From Geobacillus kaustophilus (lineage in GTDB: Bacteria; Bacillota; Bacilli; Bacillales; Anoxybacillaceae), in assembly GCF_000948285.1 (NCBI RefSeq), contig NZ_JYBP01000003.1:2232001-2296000 (forward strand): 64,000 bases of DNA, given 5' to 3'. Each line of letters starts with the position of its first letter. The stretch's first letter is position 1. The notes below the pieces were generated by a model. The model was not told the origin of the DNA, ran no database searches, and worked only from the letters and a program-made list of their open reading frames with translations. Position numbers and translations under genes: made by a program. Below are positions 38,173 to 46,579 of the stretch, piece by piece.

Positions 38173-39411
38173 TTACGCATATTTTTTAAAAATCAATGTC
38201 GCATTATGGCCGCCAAATCCAAATGAGTTGCTTAAGACCGCACGCACGTCTTGCTTGCGCGCTTCATTCGGCACATAGTCGAGGTCGCATTCCGGATCCG
38301 GCGTTTCGTAGTTGATCGTCGGCGGAATGATGCCGTCGCGGATCGCCAGCACGGAGAAAATCGCTTCCACCGCGCCGGTCGCCCCGAGCAAATGCCCGGT
38401 CATCGACTTCGTCGAGCTGACAGCGAGCTTATACGCATGATCGCCGAATACTTCTTTGATCGCCGCCGTCTCATACTTATCATTGTACTCGGTGCTCGTG
38501 CCGTGGGCGTTGATGTAATCGATCTCCTCCGGCTTTAGGCCAGCGTCATGAAGCGCCTGGCGCATCGCCCGCACGCCGCCTTCGCCGCCCGGCGCCGGTG
38601 CGGTGATATGGTACGCGTCGGCGGTCGCACCGTAACCGACAATTTCTGCGTAAATCTTCGCGCCGCGGCGCAACGCGTGCTCCAATTCCTCAAGAACAAC
38701 GATGCCCGCTCCCTCACCCATGACGAAACCGTCGCGGTTTTTATCGAACGGACGGCTCGCCGTTTTTGGATCTGGATTGGTTGAGAGAGCCGTATTGGCG
38801 CAAAAACCGGCGAACGACATTTTCGTAATCGGCGCTTCCGTCCCGCCAGTGATCATGACATCGGCGTCGCCGCGCTGAATGACTTTAAACGCATCACCGA
38901 TCGAGTTCGCCCCGGTCGCGCAAGCGGTCACCGTGCACGAATTGATCCCTTTCGCTCCGAGGATGATCGATACTTGCCCAGCGGCCATATCCGGGATCAT
39001 CATTGGCACGAAAAACGGGCTCACTCGGCGATAACCGCGCTGCTGGAAAATCTCAAACTGCTGTTCAAACGTCTCCATGCCGCCGATGCCAGAACCGATC
39101 CAAACACCGACCCGTTCAGCGTTGCTTTCATTAATGTCGAGATTGGCATCTTTGACCGCCATGAGCGCCGCAACGACGGCGAATTGGGTAAATCGATCCA
39201 TCTTCCGCGCCTCGCGGCGGTCGATAAACAGCGACGGATCGAAGTCTTTCACTTCCGCCGCCACTTTCGCCGGAAAGTCGTCCGGATTGACACGGGTGAC
39301 CACATCGATGCCGGACTGGCCGGCGATAATGTTTTTCCACGTCGTTTCTGCGTCATTCCCAAGCGGGGTGACGGCGCCTATGCCTGTCACGACGACTCGT
39401 CTTTTTTCCAT
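38173..39411 (-). CDS. fabF: 3-oxoacyl-[acyl-carrier-protein] synthase II
   Basis: This 412-residue condensing enzyme elongates acyl-ACP with malonyl-ACP. The catalytic cysteine is in [11 protein letters not shown] (near residue 165), with histidines in [11 protein letters not shown] and [12 protein letters not shown]. It begins with [12 protein letters not shown]. It lies 40 bases behind fabH in a two-gene operon under a FapR operator. Length and motifs are complete. Confidence 0.95.
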   Translation of the reverse strand: MEKRRVVVTGIGAVTPLGNDAETTWKNIIAGQSGIDVVTRVNPDDFPAKVAAEVKDFDPSLFIDRREARKMDRFTQFAVVAALMAVKDANLDINESNAERVGVWIGSGIGGMETFEQQFEIFQQRGYRRVSPFFVPMMIPDMAAGQVSIILGAKGINSCTVTACATGANSIGDAFKVIQRGDADVMITGGTEAPITKMSFAGFCANTALSTNPDPKTASRPFDKNRDGFVMGEGAGIVVLEELEHALRRGAKIYAEIVGYGATADAYHITAPAPGGEGGVRAMRQALHDAGLKPEEIDYINAHGTSTEYNDKYETAAIKEVFGDHAYKLAVSSTKSMTGHLLGATGAVEAIFSVLAIRDGIIPPTINYETPDPECDLDYVPNEARKQDVRAVLSNSFGFGGHNATLIFKKYA

Positions 39412-39451
39412 CGTTTCCGTCTCTCCTTTTATTTCGATAATATACGTGCCG

Positions 39452-40384
39452 TTAACGGCCCCAGCGCAAAGCGATCGCGCCCCACGTCAGCCCGCCGCCG
39501 AATCCGACCATAATGATGAGATCATCGTCATGGATTTTGCCCGCTTCCAACTCTTCGACAAGCGAAATCGGAATGGATGCGGCCGACGTGTTGCCGTACC
39601 GACGGATCGTGGTCGATATTTTCTCTTCCGGCAGCTCGAGCCGCTGTCTGGCCGCTTCGACGATGCGAATGTTCGCTTGATGCGGAATGAGAAAGTCGAC
39701 ATCGTCTTTCGTGAGCCCGGCTTTTTCAAGCACACGCACGCTTGATTCTCCCATTTGCCGAACGGCGAACTTGAATACTTCACGGCCGTTCATGACGATA
39801 TATTCGTCTTTGTATAAATGTTTTCCTCCTGTTCCGTCAGCTCCTAATTCGAAAGATAAAATGCCGCGTCCGGGAGACACCGGACCCATGACGACCGCTC
39901 CGGCGCCGTCCCCGAACAGCACCGCCGTGTTGCGGTCGGTCCAATCGGTGATTTTCGATAGTTTGTCTGCCCCCACTACTAATATATACTTGTAGACGCC
40001 TGTGTCAATAAATTGGGCGGCCGTGACCATCCCGTACATAAACCCCGCGCAGGCGGCGCTAATATCAAGCGCAGCAGCGTTGACAGCGCCAAGCCGCTCT
40101 TGAAGCATGCAAGCGACCGACGGAAACGGACGGTCCGGAGTGACGGTGGCAACTAAAATGAGATCAATATCCTTCGCCTCCATGCCAGCGTCTTGAAGCG
40201 CCCTTTCTGCGGCAAAATACGCCATATCGGACGTATCGATGTCATCTGCTGCGATGCGGCGTTCCTCGATCCCGGTGCGCGTCCGGATCCATTCATCCGA
40301 TGTATCCATCATTTTTTCCAAATCAAAGTTGGTCAACACTTTTTCCGGCACATAGCGGCCGACCCCGATAATTCCTGCTCCCAT
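39452..40384 (-). CDS. fabH: 3-oxoacyl-[acyl-carrier-protein] synthase III
   Basis: This 310-residue KAS III starts fatty-acid synthesis by condensing acyl-CoA with malonyl-ACP. The catalytic cysteine is in [13 protein letters not shown] (near residue 112), with His in IPHQANIRI and Asn in [13 protein letters not shown] 40384 is chosen for spacing from AGAGGAG; in-frame ATGs upstream either precede or abut that site. It is first gene of the fabH-fabF operon. The order matches B. subtilis fabHA-fabF. Confidence 0.95.
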   Translation of the reverse strand: MGAGIIGVGRYVPEKVLTNFDLEKMMDTSDEWIRTRTGIEERRIAADDIDTSDMAYFAAERALQDAGMEAKDIDLILVATVTPDRPFPSVACMLQERLGAVNAAALDISAACAGFMYGMVTAAQFIDTGVYKYILVVGADKLSKITDWTDRNTAVLFGDGAGAVVMGPVSPGRGILSFELGADGTGGKHLYKDEYIVMNGREVFKFAVRQMGESSVRVLEKAGLTKDDVDFLIPHQANIRIVEAARQRLELPEEKISTTIRRYGNTSAASIPISLVEELEAGKIHDDDLIIMVGFGGGLTWGAIALRWGR

Positions 40385-40475
40385 ATCATCCATCTCCTCT
40401 TTCTTTCCCAAAATGGAAAAAAACGCTCACGCTGACAACCAAACTCGAATGTACAATCAGTCTACATCACCAATT

Positions 40476-40494
40476 ATTATTACTTGGTACTAAT
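40476..40494 (-). promoter_or_regulatory. FapR operator of fabH-fabF
   Basis: The plus strand reads TTATTACTTGGTACTAA in this stretch, close to the FapR consensus TTAGTACCTGGTACTAA. It is the second FapR site in the window, after fabI. Confidence 0.8.
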
Positions 40495-40641
40495 TTTAGC
40501 TGAAAGAGCGCGGATGCGCAATAAAAAACAAAAGTTGAACCAGCGCTTTCCGCGCCCCTAAGGCATTTGTCCAAACCGCTTTTTCCTTTCTGCCATACAA
40601 TACAAATACGAGCAACCATCGCATGAAAGGGAGGATCGCCC

Positions 40642-40893
40642 ATGGCCAACGGCGAAGCACAAGAACAACACGGTGAACCGCGCGACCGTTTTTCCCGCCT
40701 GATGTTCGGTCCTTTTCCACTCCGACCAGCCGGCGATCGCGAAGACCAGGGGAACGGGGCGGAGCCGCCTTTACTGCCGAACATCGATTTCATGAAGCTG
40801 TTTGAAAACGTCCATACGCTAGCCGACTCATTGCAACAATTAAAACCGCTCGTGAAAAAAATCACCTCGCTCGCCGACTTATTGAAAAAATAG
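40642..40893 (+). CDS. Small hydrophilic protein, unknown function
   Basis: This 83-residue protein has an N-terminal half rich in Gly, Pro, Glu and Arg and a C-terminal amphipathic region, LFENVHTLADSLQQLKPLVKKITSLADLLKK, which looks helical with heptad-like leucines. A strong GGGAGGATCGCCC precedes the ATG. It occupies the place of small genes (comZ, yjzB) found upstream of fabH in B. subtilis but does not convincingly match ComZ. After it, 40902-40916 resembles one end of the repeat found at 45510 and 56116. Confidence 0.6.
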   Translation: MANGEAQEQHGEPRDRFSRLMFGPFPLRPAGDREDQGNGAEPPLLPNIDFMKLFENVHTLADSLQQLKPLVKKITSLADLLKK

Positions 40894-41015
40894 CAGGGGC
40901 TGGCCCAAAAAAGCGGTCATGCCCCTATCTGAGTTGACATGGAAAAATAGACCACCACGAAAAACCCGGTAAAACCAAGGGCTTCAGAGGTGATCTCGTT
41001 CCCATACTTCGGATA

Positions 41016-41043
41016 CAAAAAAGGAGTTTTTGAATCAGCTCCT
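41016..41043 (-). terminator. Terminator of the degenerate hydrolase gene
   Basis: AGGAG and CTCCT arms with a loop of about 12 bases are followed on the minus strand by TTTTTTG. Confidence 0.6.
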
Positions 41044-41054
41044 GCCCTTGTCGT

Positions 41055-41786
41055 TTACGGGAGTTCATTGTATTGGCAGAAAAATTGCCCGATTTGCCGA
41101 GCCAGTTGGCGCCGTTTCTCCGGCAGCTCGTAAACGACGCGCACCCGGTTGTTTGTCGTTTTCATCCATTGTTCATATTTGCGGCTGTGCAAAGCGGATG
41201 GATACGGGCTCACTCCAGCCAGCTGCCAAATCGTCACCGGAACGTCATGAGGACTGAGAAAGAGGGACGGAACAGCCTCCGGCACCTCTTCTTCTTTCAA
41301 GCCATAGGCAGTCGCGATTTCCTTCACCATCCGCCGGTACACGAATGGATGTTCCTGTTCATAGTCAAGCTGAGCGCGTACGTCAAGGCAGGGGTTGATC
41401 ATGGCGACGGCGCGGATTTGGCTTGGCATGGCGCCAAGCAGCTGCAAGGCGACGAGCGCGCCCATTCCTTCGGCGACGATGTAGATGCGCTGGTTCACAA
41501 TTTCGCTTTTCAACACGGAGTAAATGAGCTGGCGCGCCAGGCGGACCGCTTTCGGGCTTCCCCAATGCCGGCCGTACAAATGGGACGAAAAGACCGTATA
41601 CCCACGCTCCAGCCAATCATCCAGCCATTGGCGCCGCCCGGGATGCTCGAGCCAAAAACTCGTCTGTTCATTCACAAAATGGTCGCCGTCGCCCATTAAA
41701 AAAAGGGCAAACCCATTGGGGCGCTCCGGCACGTGAACGATGCACCATTGCTCATCGAGTTGAAAAAACCGCCATTGTCCTGCCAT
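41055..41786 (-). CDS. Alpha/beta-hydrolase-fold protein lacking the usual nucleophile
   Basis: This 243-residue protein has the strand-turn-helix of an alpha/beta hydrolase, IYIVAEGMGALVALQLL, where active members have GHSMG. The nucleophile serine is Gly and the preceding His is Glu. Other features (ALFLMGDGDHF oxyanion-side strand, WLDDWLERGYTVFSSHLYG, and a late DVPVTIWQLAG strand) fit the fold. It is therefore probably not a classical esterase and may bind a ligand or partner. By position between fabH and yjzD it corresponds to B. subtilis yjaU/yjaV territory. GGGTGAACGGAAACG precedes the ATG. Confidence 0.65.
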   Translation of the reverse strand: MAGQWRFFQLDEQWCIVHVPERPNGFALFLMGDGDHFVNEQTSFWLEHPGRRQWLDDWLERGYTVFSSHLYGRHWGSPKAVRLARQLIYSVLKSEIVNQRIYIVAEGMGALVALQLLGAMPSQIRAVAMINPCLDVRAQLDYEQEHPFVYRRMVKEIATAYGLKEEEVPEAVPSLFLSPHDVPVTIWQLAGVSPYPSALHSRKYEQWMKTTNNRVRVVYELPEKRRQLARQIGQFFCQYNELP

Positions 41787-41928
41787 CGTTTCCGTTCACC
41801 CTTGTTTGGCAATGCATAATGGTACAGTATACGATATGCGCGGCCAAAAAAAACGTCCGGGTATATGCCTACGCGGCAAATTGTGATAAGATAAAAAAAG
41901 AAATGACGCGAAGATGGGAGGAACAAAG

Positions 41929-42117
41929 ATGCGCTTGTTTTGGACGTTTTTCTGGACGTTTTTGCTCGTGCAAATGGCGACGTACGTCATGGGCTCGATG
42001 CAGGGCATCGGCTACAACTTCGCAACCGGTGCTTTGCTTGGCGTCATCGTGACGATCTTAGTCTTCGTAATTGCAGCCTTGATTCCGGACGAGCCGGCCG
42101 GGGATCACCATCATTGA
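41929..42117 (+). CDS. yjzD: YjzD-type small membrane protein (DUF2929)
   Basis: This 62-residue protein has two membrane segments (about residues 3-22 and 30-52) and ends with DEPAGDHHH. MRLFWTFFWTFLLVQMATYVMGSM resembles B. subtilis YjzD (DUF2929). ATG 41929 follows GGGAGGAACAAAG; an in-frame ATG at 41914 is before it. In B. subtilis yjzC and yjzD lie side by side after argF, while here clpB separates them. The function is unknown. Confidence 0.75.
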   Translation: MRLFWTFFWTFLLVQMATYVMGSMQGIGYNFATGALLGVIVTILVFVIAALIPDEPAGDHHH

Positions 42118-42133
42118 TCATTCGCTTTATAAG

Positions 42134-42174
42134 ACAACGCCTTGGGACGAAAAAACCCCAAGGCATTGTTTTTT
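42134..42174 (+). terminator. Terminator of yjzD
   Basis: A 13-base stem ACAACGCCTTGGG/CCCAAGGCATTGT with one mismatch is followed by TTTTTT. Confidence 0.85.
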
Positions 42175-42212
42175 GATGTGATGAGCGGTCCATCCCCCAT
42201 TATGTTTCGCGA

Positions 42213-42453
42213 CTATATAGATGCAGCGAAAACGTTTAACATATCCTTGATGGAAAAGCGGCTTGTCCATTTTTGACTGTCGAAGGCAAGCCCCGGGCTT
42301 CTTCGTCACGCCTTGACGTGACGGAAGACCGAACAACCACCTCTTCACAGACCCATACATGGGTGTGGAATCGGCGCTGTTCGGTCGATCGACAGTCGAT
42401 CCAATGCTCGGTAAAAGCTGCAAAAGGTAAAGCTTCAAATTGCATCTATATAG
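42213..42453. repeat. 241-base element with terminal inverted repeats and nested hairpins
   Basis: The ends CTATATAGATGCA (42213-42225) and TGCATCTATATAG (42441-42453) are perfect 13-base inverted repeats. Inside, GCAGC (42223-42227) pairs with GCTGC (42417-42421). GACTGTCGA (42275-42283) pairs with TCGACAGTC (42389-42397). Within that are a CGTCACG/CGTGACG hairpin (42304-42323) and GACCGAACA/TGTTCGGTC (42327-42335, 42378-42386), which encloses ACCCAT/ATGGGT (42351-42364). It lies between the yjzD terminator and clpB. A miniature inverted-repeat element or a structured RNA is possible. Confidence 0.6.
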
Positions 42454-42468
42454 ACACCGCTGTCACGT

Positions 42469-45063
42469 TCAACCCACCTGCACCGACGGGCGAATGACCA
42501 GTTTCCCGTTTTCCGCATCGACGATGACGGTGCTGTAATCTTTCACCCGCCCAGCGATCAACTCTTTGGCGAGCGGCGTTTCGATTTGCTTTTGCATAAA
42601 CCGTTTGAGCGGCCGAGCGCCGTATACCGGGTCGAAGCCCGCTTCGGCGATGTATTGCTTCGCCGCTTCGGTCAACACGAGTTCGATATGCCGATCCGCC
42701 AAACGGCGCGACAGTTCACGGGCGAACTTTTCGACGATGCCTTTCACTTCATTCATCGACAATGGCTTAAACAAGACGATATCGTCGATTCGGTTTAAAA
42801 ATTCGGGGCGGAAATGGGCGCGCAATTGGTCAAGCACTTGCTGGCGCGTTGATTCATCGATTTCGCCATTTTTGTTTTCCAACAAAAGCGGTGAGCCGAT
42901 GTTCGACGTCATAATGACAACCGTATTTTTAAAATCGACCGTCCGCCCTTGCGAATCGGTGAGCCGTCCGTCATCAAGCAGCTGCAGCAGGATGTTGAAC
43001 ACTTCCGGATGAGCTTTTTCGATTTCATCGAACAACAGAACGGAATACGGCTTGCGCCGCACCGCCTCGGTCAGCTGGCCGCCCTCCTCATAGCCGACAT
43101 AGCCGGGCGGCGCTCCGATCAAGCGGGAGACGGCGTGTTTTTCCATATACTCGGACATGTCAAGACGGATGAGCTGCTCCTCACTGTCAAACAGCGCCTC
43201 GGCGAGCGCTTTGGCAAGTTCCGTTTTGCCGACGCCGGTCGGTCCGAGGAACAAAAACGATCCGATCGGACGGTTCGGGTCTTTCATGCCGGCCCGCGCC
43301 CGCAAGACGGCGTCCGCGACAAACTCGACCGCTTCGTCTTGACCGATGACCCGTCTATGCAGCAATTCATGAAGGCGAAGCAGCTTTTCCCTCTCTCCCT
43401 CGACGAGGCGGGTGAGCGGAATGCCAGTCCAGCGCGACACGATTTCGGCAATCTCTTCTTCCGTCACTTCCTCGCGCAGCAATTTCCCTTCACTTTGCTC
43501 ACTGATTTCTTCCTCGAGCTGTCTGAGTTGCTTTTCCAACTGCGGAATGCGGCCATGGCGAAGCTCCGCCGCCTTGTTTAAATCATACTCGTTTTCCGCC
43601 TCTTCCAGTTCGCGTTTTGCCCGCTCGAGCGCCTCGCGCAAACGGCGGACGCGGTCAAGCGCTTCTTTTTCTTTTTGCCATTGCGCTTTCATGGCGTTCG
43701 CCTTTTCACGCAAATCGGCAAGTTCTTTTTGCAATGCCGCAAGCCGCTCGCGGCTCGCTTCATCCGTTTCTTTGTTTAAGGCCGCCTCTTCAATTTCAAG
43801 CTGCATGACGCGGCGCATCACTTCGTCCAGCTCCGACGGCATCGATTCCATTTCCGTCCGGATCGTCGCGCACGCTTCATCGACCAAATCGATCGCTTTG
43901 TCAGGCAAAAAGCGGTCAGAGATGTAACGGTCGGACAAAACGGCGGCCGCGACGAGCGCGCGATCGTGGATTTTCACTCCATGGTGCACTTCATATCGCT
44001 CTTTCAATCCGCGCAAAATCGAAATCGTGTCCTCGACGCTCGGCTCTTGGACAAGCACTTGTTGGAAGCGGCGCTCGAGCGCCGGGTCTTTTTCGATGTA
44101 TTGCCGGTACTCATCAAGTGTCGTCGCCCCGATGCAGCGCAGCTCGCCGCGGGCAAGCATCGGCTTGAGCATATTGCCGGCGTCAATCGCCCCTTCCGCT
44201 CTGCCTGCACCGACGATCGTATGCAGCTCGTCAATAAACAAAATGATGCGGCCGTCGCTTTTTTTGATTTCGTTCAATACCGCTTTCAGCCGTTCTTCAA
44301 ATTCACCGCGAAACTTTGCTCCGGCGACGAGCGCGCTCATATCAAGAGCGAAAATCGTTTTGTCTTTCAGCCCTTCCGGGACGTCTTTGCGCACGATGCG
44401 TTGAGCGAGCCCTTCGACAATAGCGGTCTTTCCGACGCCCGGCTCGCCGATCAACACCGGGTTGTTTTTCGTCTTCCGCGACAAAATGCGGATGACGCGG
44501 CGAATTTCACTGTCGCGGCCGATGACTGGGTCGATTTTTCCAGCTTTCGCTTCCGCGACAAGGTCGCGCCCGTATTTTGCCAACGCTTCATAGGTTGCTT
44601 CCGGATGTGGACTCGTCACGCGTTGATTCCCCCTTACGTTTCTCACTGCGGCTAATAGTGCTTCCTTCGTCAGTCCAAACGACGCCAGCTGCCGAGCGAC
44701 CGGTTCGGCGCCATGAGGCAACGCGAGCAGCACATGTTCGACCGATATGTACTCGTCTTGCATTCGCTTCGCTTCGTTTTCCGCCTTCTCAAGCAGCCGC
44801 GCCAAGGCGGGCGCAACATACAGCTGCCCGTCCGCCCCATGCACTTCAGGCTTTTGGCGAAGCTGGCTGTGAAGCCAGTCAGCGGCCTTTTCCTTGTCGG
44901 CGCCGGAAAGCTCCACGAGCCGCGGCGCCAGGCCGCCTTCTTGTTCGAGCAGCGCAATCAAGAGATGCTCGACATCAAGCTGTTGATGATGTCGTTCTTT
45001 GGCGAGCGACTGCGCTGCCATCAGCGCCTCTTGCAGTTTTTCCGTCAAACGGCTTGCGTCCAT
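42469..45063 (-). CDS. clpB: ATP-dependent disaggregase ClpB
   Basis: This 864-residue AAA+ disaggregase has an N-terminal Clp-N domain and a first AAA module with Walker [14 protein letters not shown] and [13 protein letters not shown] coiled-coil M domain (about residues 410-530, rich in Glu, Lys and Arg) follows, and then a second module with [14 protein letters not shown] and the [13 protein letters not shown] pore loop. It rescues aggregated proteins with DnaK. ATG 45063 follows GGAGGG; an open upstream extension to 45195 crosses the promoter and is not used. A CtsR operator overlaps the start region. B. subtilis lacks clpB. Confidence 0.96.
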   Translation of the reverse strand: MDASRLTEKLQEALMAAQSLAKERHHQQLDVEHLLIALLEQEGGLAPRLVELSGADKEKAADWLHSQLRQKPEVHGADGQLYVAPALARLLEKAENEAKRMQDEYISVEHVLLALPHGAEPVARQLASFGLTKEALLAAVRNVRGNQRVTSPHPEATYEALAKYGRDLVAEAKAGKIDPVIGRDSEIRRVIRILSRKTKNNPVLIGEPGVGKTAIVEGLAQRIVRKDVPEGLKDKTIFALDMSALVAGAKFRGEFEERLKAVLNEIKKSDGRIILFIDELHTIVGAGRAEGAIDAGNMLKPMLARGELRCIGATTLDEYRQYIEKDPALERRFQQVLVQEPSVEDTISILRGLKERYEVHHGVKIHDRALVAAAVLSDRYISDRFLPDKAIDLVDEACATIRTEMESMPSELDEVMRRVMQLEIEEAALNKETDEASRERLAALQKELADLREKANAMKAQWQKEKEALDRVRRLREALERAKRELEEAENEYDLNKAAELRHGRIPQLEKQLRQLEEEISEQSEGKLLREEVTEEEIAEIVSRWTGIPLTRLVEGEREKLLRLHELLHRRVIGQDEAVEFVADAVLRARAGMKDPNRPIGSFLFLGPTGVGKTELAKALAEALFDSEEQLIRLDMSEYMEKHAVSRLIGAPPGYVGYEEGGQLTEAVRRKPYSVLLFDEIEKAHPEVFNILLQLLDDGRLTDSQGRTVDFKNTVVIMTSNIGSPLLLENKNGEIDESTRQQVLDQLRAHFRPEFLNRIDDIVLFKPLSMNEVKGIVEKFARELSRRLADRHIELVLTEAAKQYIAEAGFDPVYGARPLKRFMQKQIETPLAKELIAGRVKDYSTVIVDAENGKLVIRPSVQVG

Positions 45064-45076
45064 GCCGTTCCCTCCA

Positions 45077-45093
45077 TTTGACCTTCTTTGACC
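45077..45093 (-). promoter_or_regulatory. CtsR operator of clpB
   Basis: GGTCAAAGAAGGTCAAA on the minus strand is an exact match to the CtsR heptad repeat. It sits between the -10 and the ribosome binding site, so CtsR would block clpB until heat shock. Confidence 0.93.
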
Positions 45094-45100
45094 ATAAATC

Positions 45101-45129
45101 ATTATAGCGGATCGCGAAGTGCATGGCAA
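45101..45129 (-). promoter_or_regulatory. Sigma-A promoter of clpB
   Basis: On the minus strand TTGCCA, a 17-base spacer and TATAAT are followed eight bases later by the CtsR operator. Confidence 0.85.
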
Positions 45130-45132
45130 ATG

Positions 45133-45162
45133 AAAAGCCACTCCATACCTGGAATGGCTTTT
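45133..45162 (-). terminator. Terminator of yjzC
   Basis: AAAAGCCA/TGGCTTTT with an inner TCCA/TGGA and a TACC loop lies just after the yjzC stop. Confidence 0.8.
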
Positions 45163-45170
45163 GTTGTGCT

Positions 45171-45350
45171 TCACGGCTTGCGCAAATACGTCCAATGCCG
45201 GTTATGGTTCGACGTTTCGGGGAACGTATCGCCGGCTTTCAGTTTCAGCTTTTTCGGATGTTTTACGTTGTCGCCCGTTTCGCCGATTTCAATGTACACG
45301 CCGTTGTTCGGCGCTTTATCCCCTGGTTTGAAATGGCGCGGTTGGCCCAT
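45171..45350 (-). CDS. yjzC: YjzC family small protein
   Basis: This 59-residue basic protein is recognised as YjzC from [19 protein letters not shown] and the ending [14 protein letters not shown]. It has no membrane segment. ATG 45350 follows AAGGGGGATG; the longer frame to 45389 precedes this site. It lies downstream of argF with 290 bases between them, of which the argF-proximal 130 are a repeat and the rest shows nothing assignable. The function is unknown. Confidence 0.8.
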   Translation of the reverse strand: MGQPRHFKPGDKAPNNGVYIEIGETGDNVKHPKKLKLKAGDTFPETSNHNRHWTYLRKP

Positions 45351-45509
45351 TTGTTTCATCCCCCTTGCTTCGATTGCATTTGTTAGCATTCCCAGTTTCG
45401 CCGCTGTTCATAAGAAGGGAAATGATGGGGGCCGCCGCACACGAAGCGTCAAGCCTTTCACAATAAAAATGTTTTTTCCTCATGGAAATCCTTTTCCTTG
45501 CGAAGAGCG

Positions 45510-45639
45510 AAAAAGGGGGTGTCCCAAAAGAATCGGGACACCCTTGTTCATCACCATATATCGCCGCGAAACAATGAATCATGCGCAATATGTTGTATTT
45601 CGTTTGAGAAGAATGACGTTTTTGGGTCAGCCCCTTTTT
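45510..45639. repeat. Terminator-bearing repeat, copy next to argF
   Basis: This 130-base element ends directly at the argF stop. It is nearly identical (about eight differences) to 56116-56241 in the opposite orientation. Its ends form an inverted repeat, AAAAAGGGGGTGTCCCAAAA against AAAAAGGGGCTGACCCAAAA (18 of 20). Read from argF it contains GGGTGTCCC and GGGACACCC arms followed by a T-run, so it can serve as the argF terminator. Confidence 0.8.
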
Positions 45640-45640
45640 C

Positions 45641-46579
45641 CTATAGGATCGACACTAAAATCGCTTTTTGCACATGAAGCCGGTTGCCGGCTTGTTCAAA
45701 GACGAAGGAGTTCGGGCCGTCCATGACGCCGGCCGTCACCTCTTCGCCGCGATGGGCCGGCAGGCAATGCAAAAAGAGGTAATCCGACTTCGCCGCTTTG
45801 ACGAGCTGTTCATTCACTTGGTACGGCTGGAATACTTGAAGCCGCTCGGCGCTTTCGCTTTCCTGGCCCATGCTCGTCCATACGTCTGTATAAATCGCAT
45901 CGGCTCCCGCCGCTGCCTCAAGCGGGTCGTGCGTCACGACAATTGTTGCTCCGGTTTTCTCGCCGATCCGGCGCGCTGACTCGACGTATTCCGCCTTCGG
46001 CTCATAGCCCGGCGGACAGGCAATGGAAATATCCATTCCCACTTTGGCTGCGGCCGCAAGCAAGGCGTTGGCGACGTTGTTGCCGTCGCCGACATAGGCG
46101 AGTTTGACGCCTTGGAACGTTTTTTTCACTTCATAAATCGTCAGCAAATCCGCCAGCGCTTGACACGGATGATCATCGTCCGTCAACCCGTTGATGACCG
46201 GAACGGACGCATATTTGGCCAGTTCTTCCACTTTTTGATGAGCAAACGTCCGGATCATAATGACATCGACGTATTGCGACAAGACGCGCGCCGTATCCGC
46301 AATCGTTTCGCCGCGGCCAAGCTGCAAATCGTTGCCGTTTAAATACATCGCCTGGCCGCCCAGCTGGATCATGCCGACTTCAAACGACACGCGCGTGCGC
46401 GTTGAGGGCTTTTCAAAAATCATCGCCATCGTTTTGCCGGAAAGCGGCGCATACGGCACGCCGGCTTTTTGTTTCGCTTTTAAATCGGCTGCTAGCGCCA
46501 ACAAGTCCATAATTTCGTCTGTTGAAAAATTGAGCAGCGTTAAAAAATCTCTCCCTTTTAATGACAACACTGCATTCAT
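45641..46579 (-). CDS. argF: Ornithine carbamoyltransferase
   Basis: This 312-residue OTCase makes citrulline from ornithine and carbamoyl phosphate. Motifs are the carbamoyl-phosphate site [19 protein letters not shown], and the ornithine-site [11 protein letters not shown]. Its start overlaps the carB stop by ATGA, and it is the last gene of the arginine operon. The downstream terminator is supplied by the adjacent repeat. Confidence 0.96.
   Translation of the reverse strand: MNAVLSLKGRDFLTLLNFSTDEIMDLLALAADLKAKQKAGVPYAPLSGKTMAMIFEKPSTRTRVSFEVGMIQLGGQAMYLNGNDLQLGRGETIADTARVLSQYVDVIMIRTFAHQKVEELAKYASVPVINGLTDDDHPCQALADLLTIYEVKKTFQGVKLAYVGDGNNVANALLAAAAKVGMDISIACPPGYEPKAEYVESARRIGEKTGATIVVTHDPLEAAAGADAIYTDVWTSMGQESESAERLQVFQPYQVNEQLVKAAKSDYLFLHCLPAHRGEEVTAGVMDGPNSFVFEQAGNRLHVQKAILVSIL

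Noticed and set aside
42127-42445. Two minus-strand frames of 103 and 69 codons through the structured repeat
   Set aside because: They arise because the inverted-repeat sequence is free of stops; neither has a ribosome binding site or recognisable protein features.
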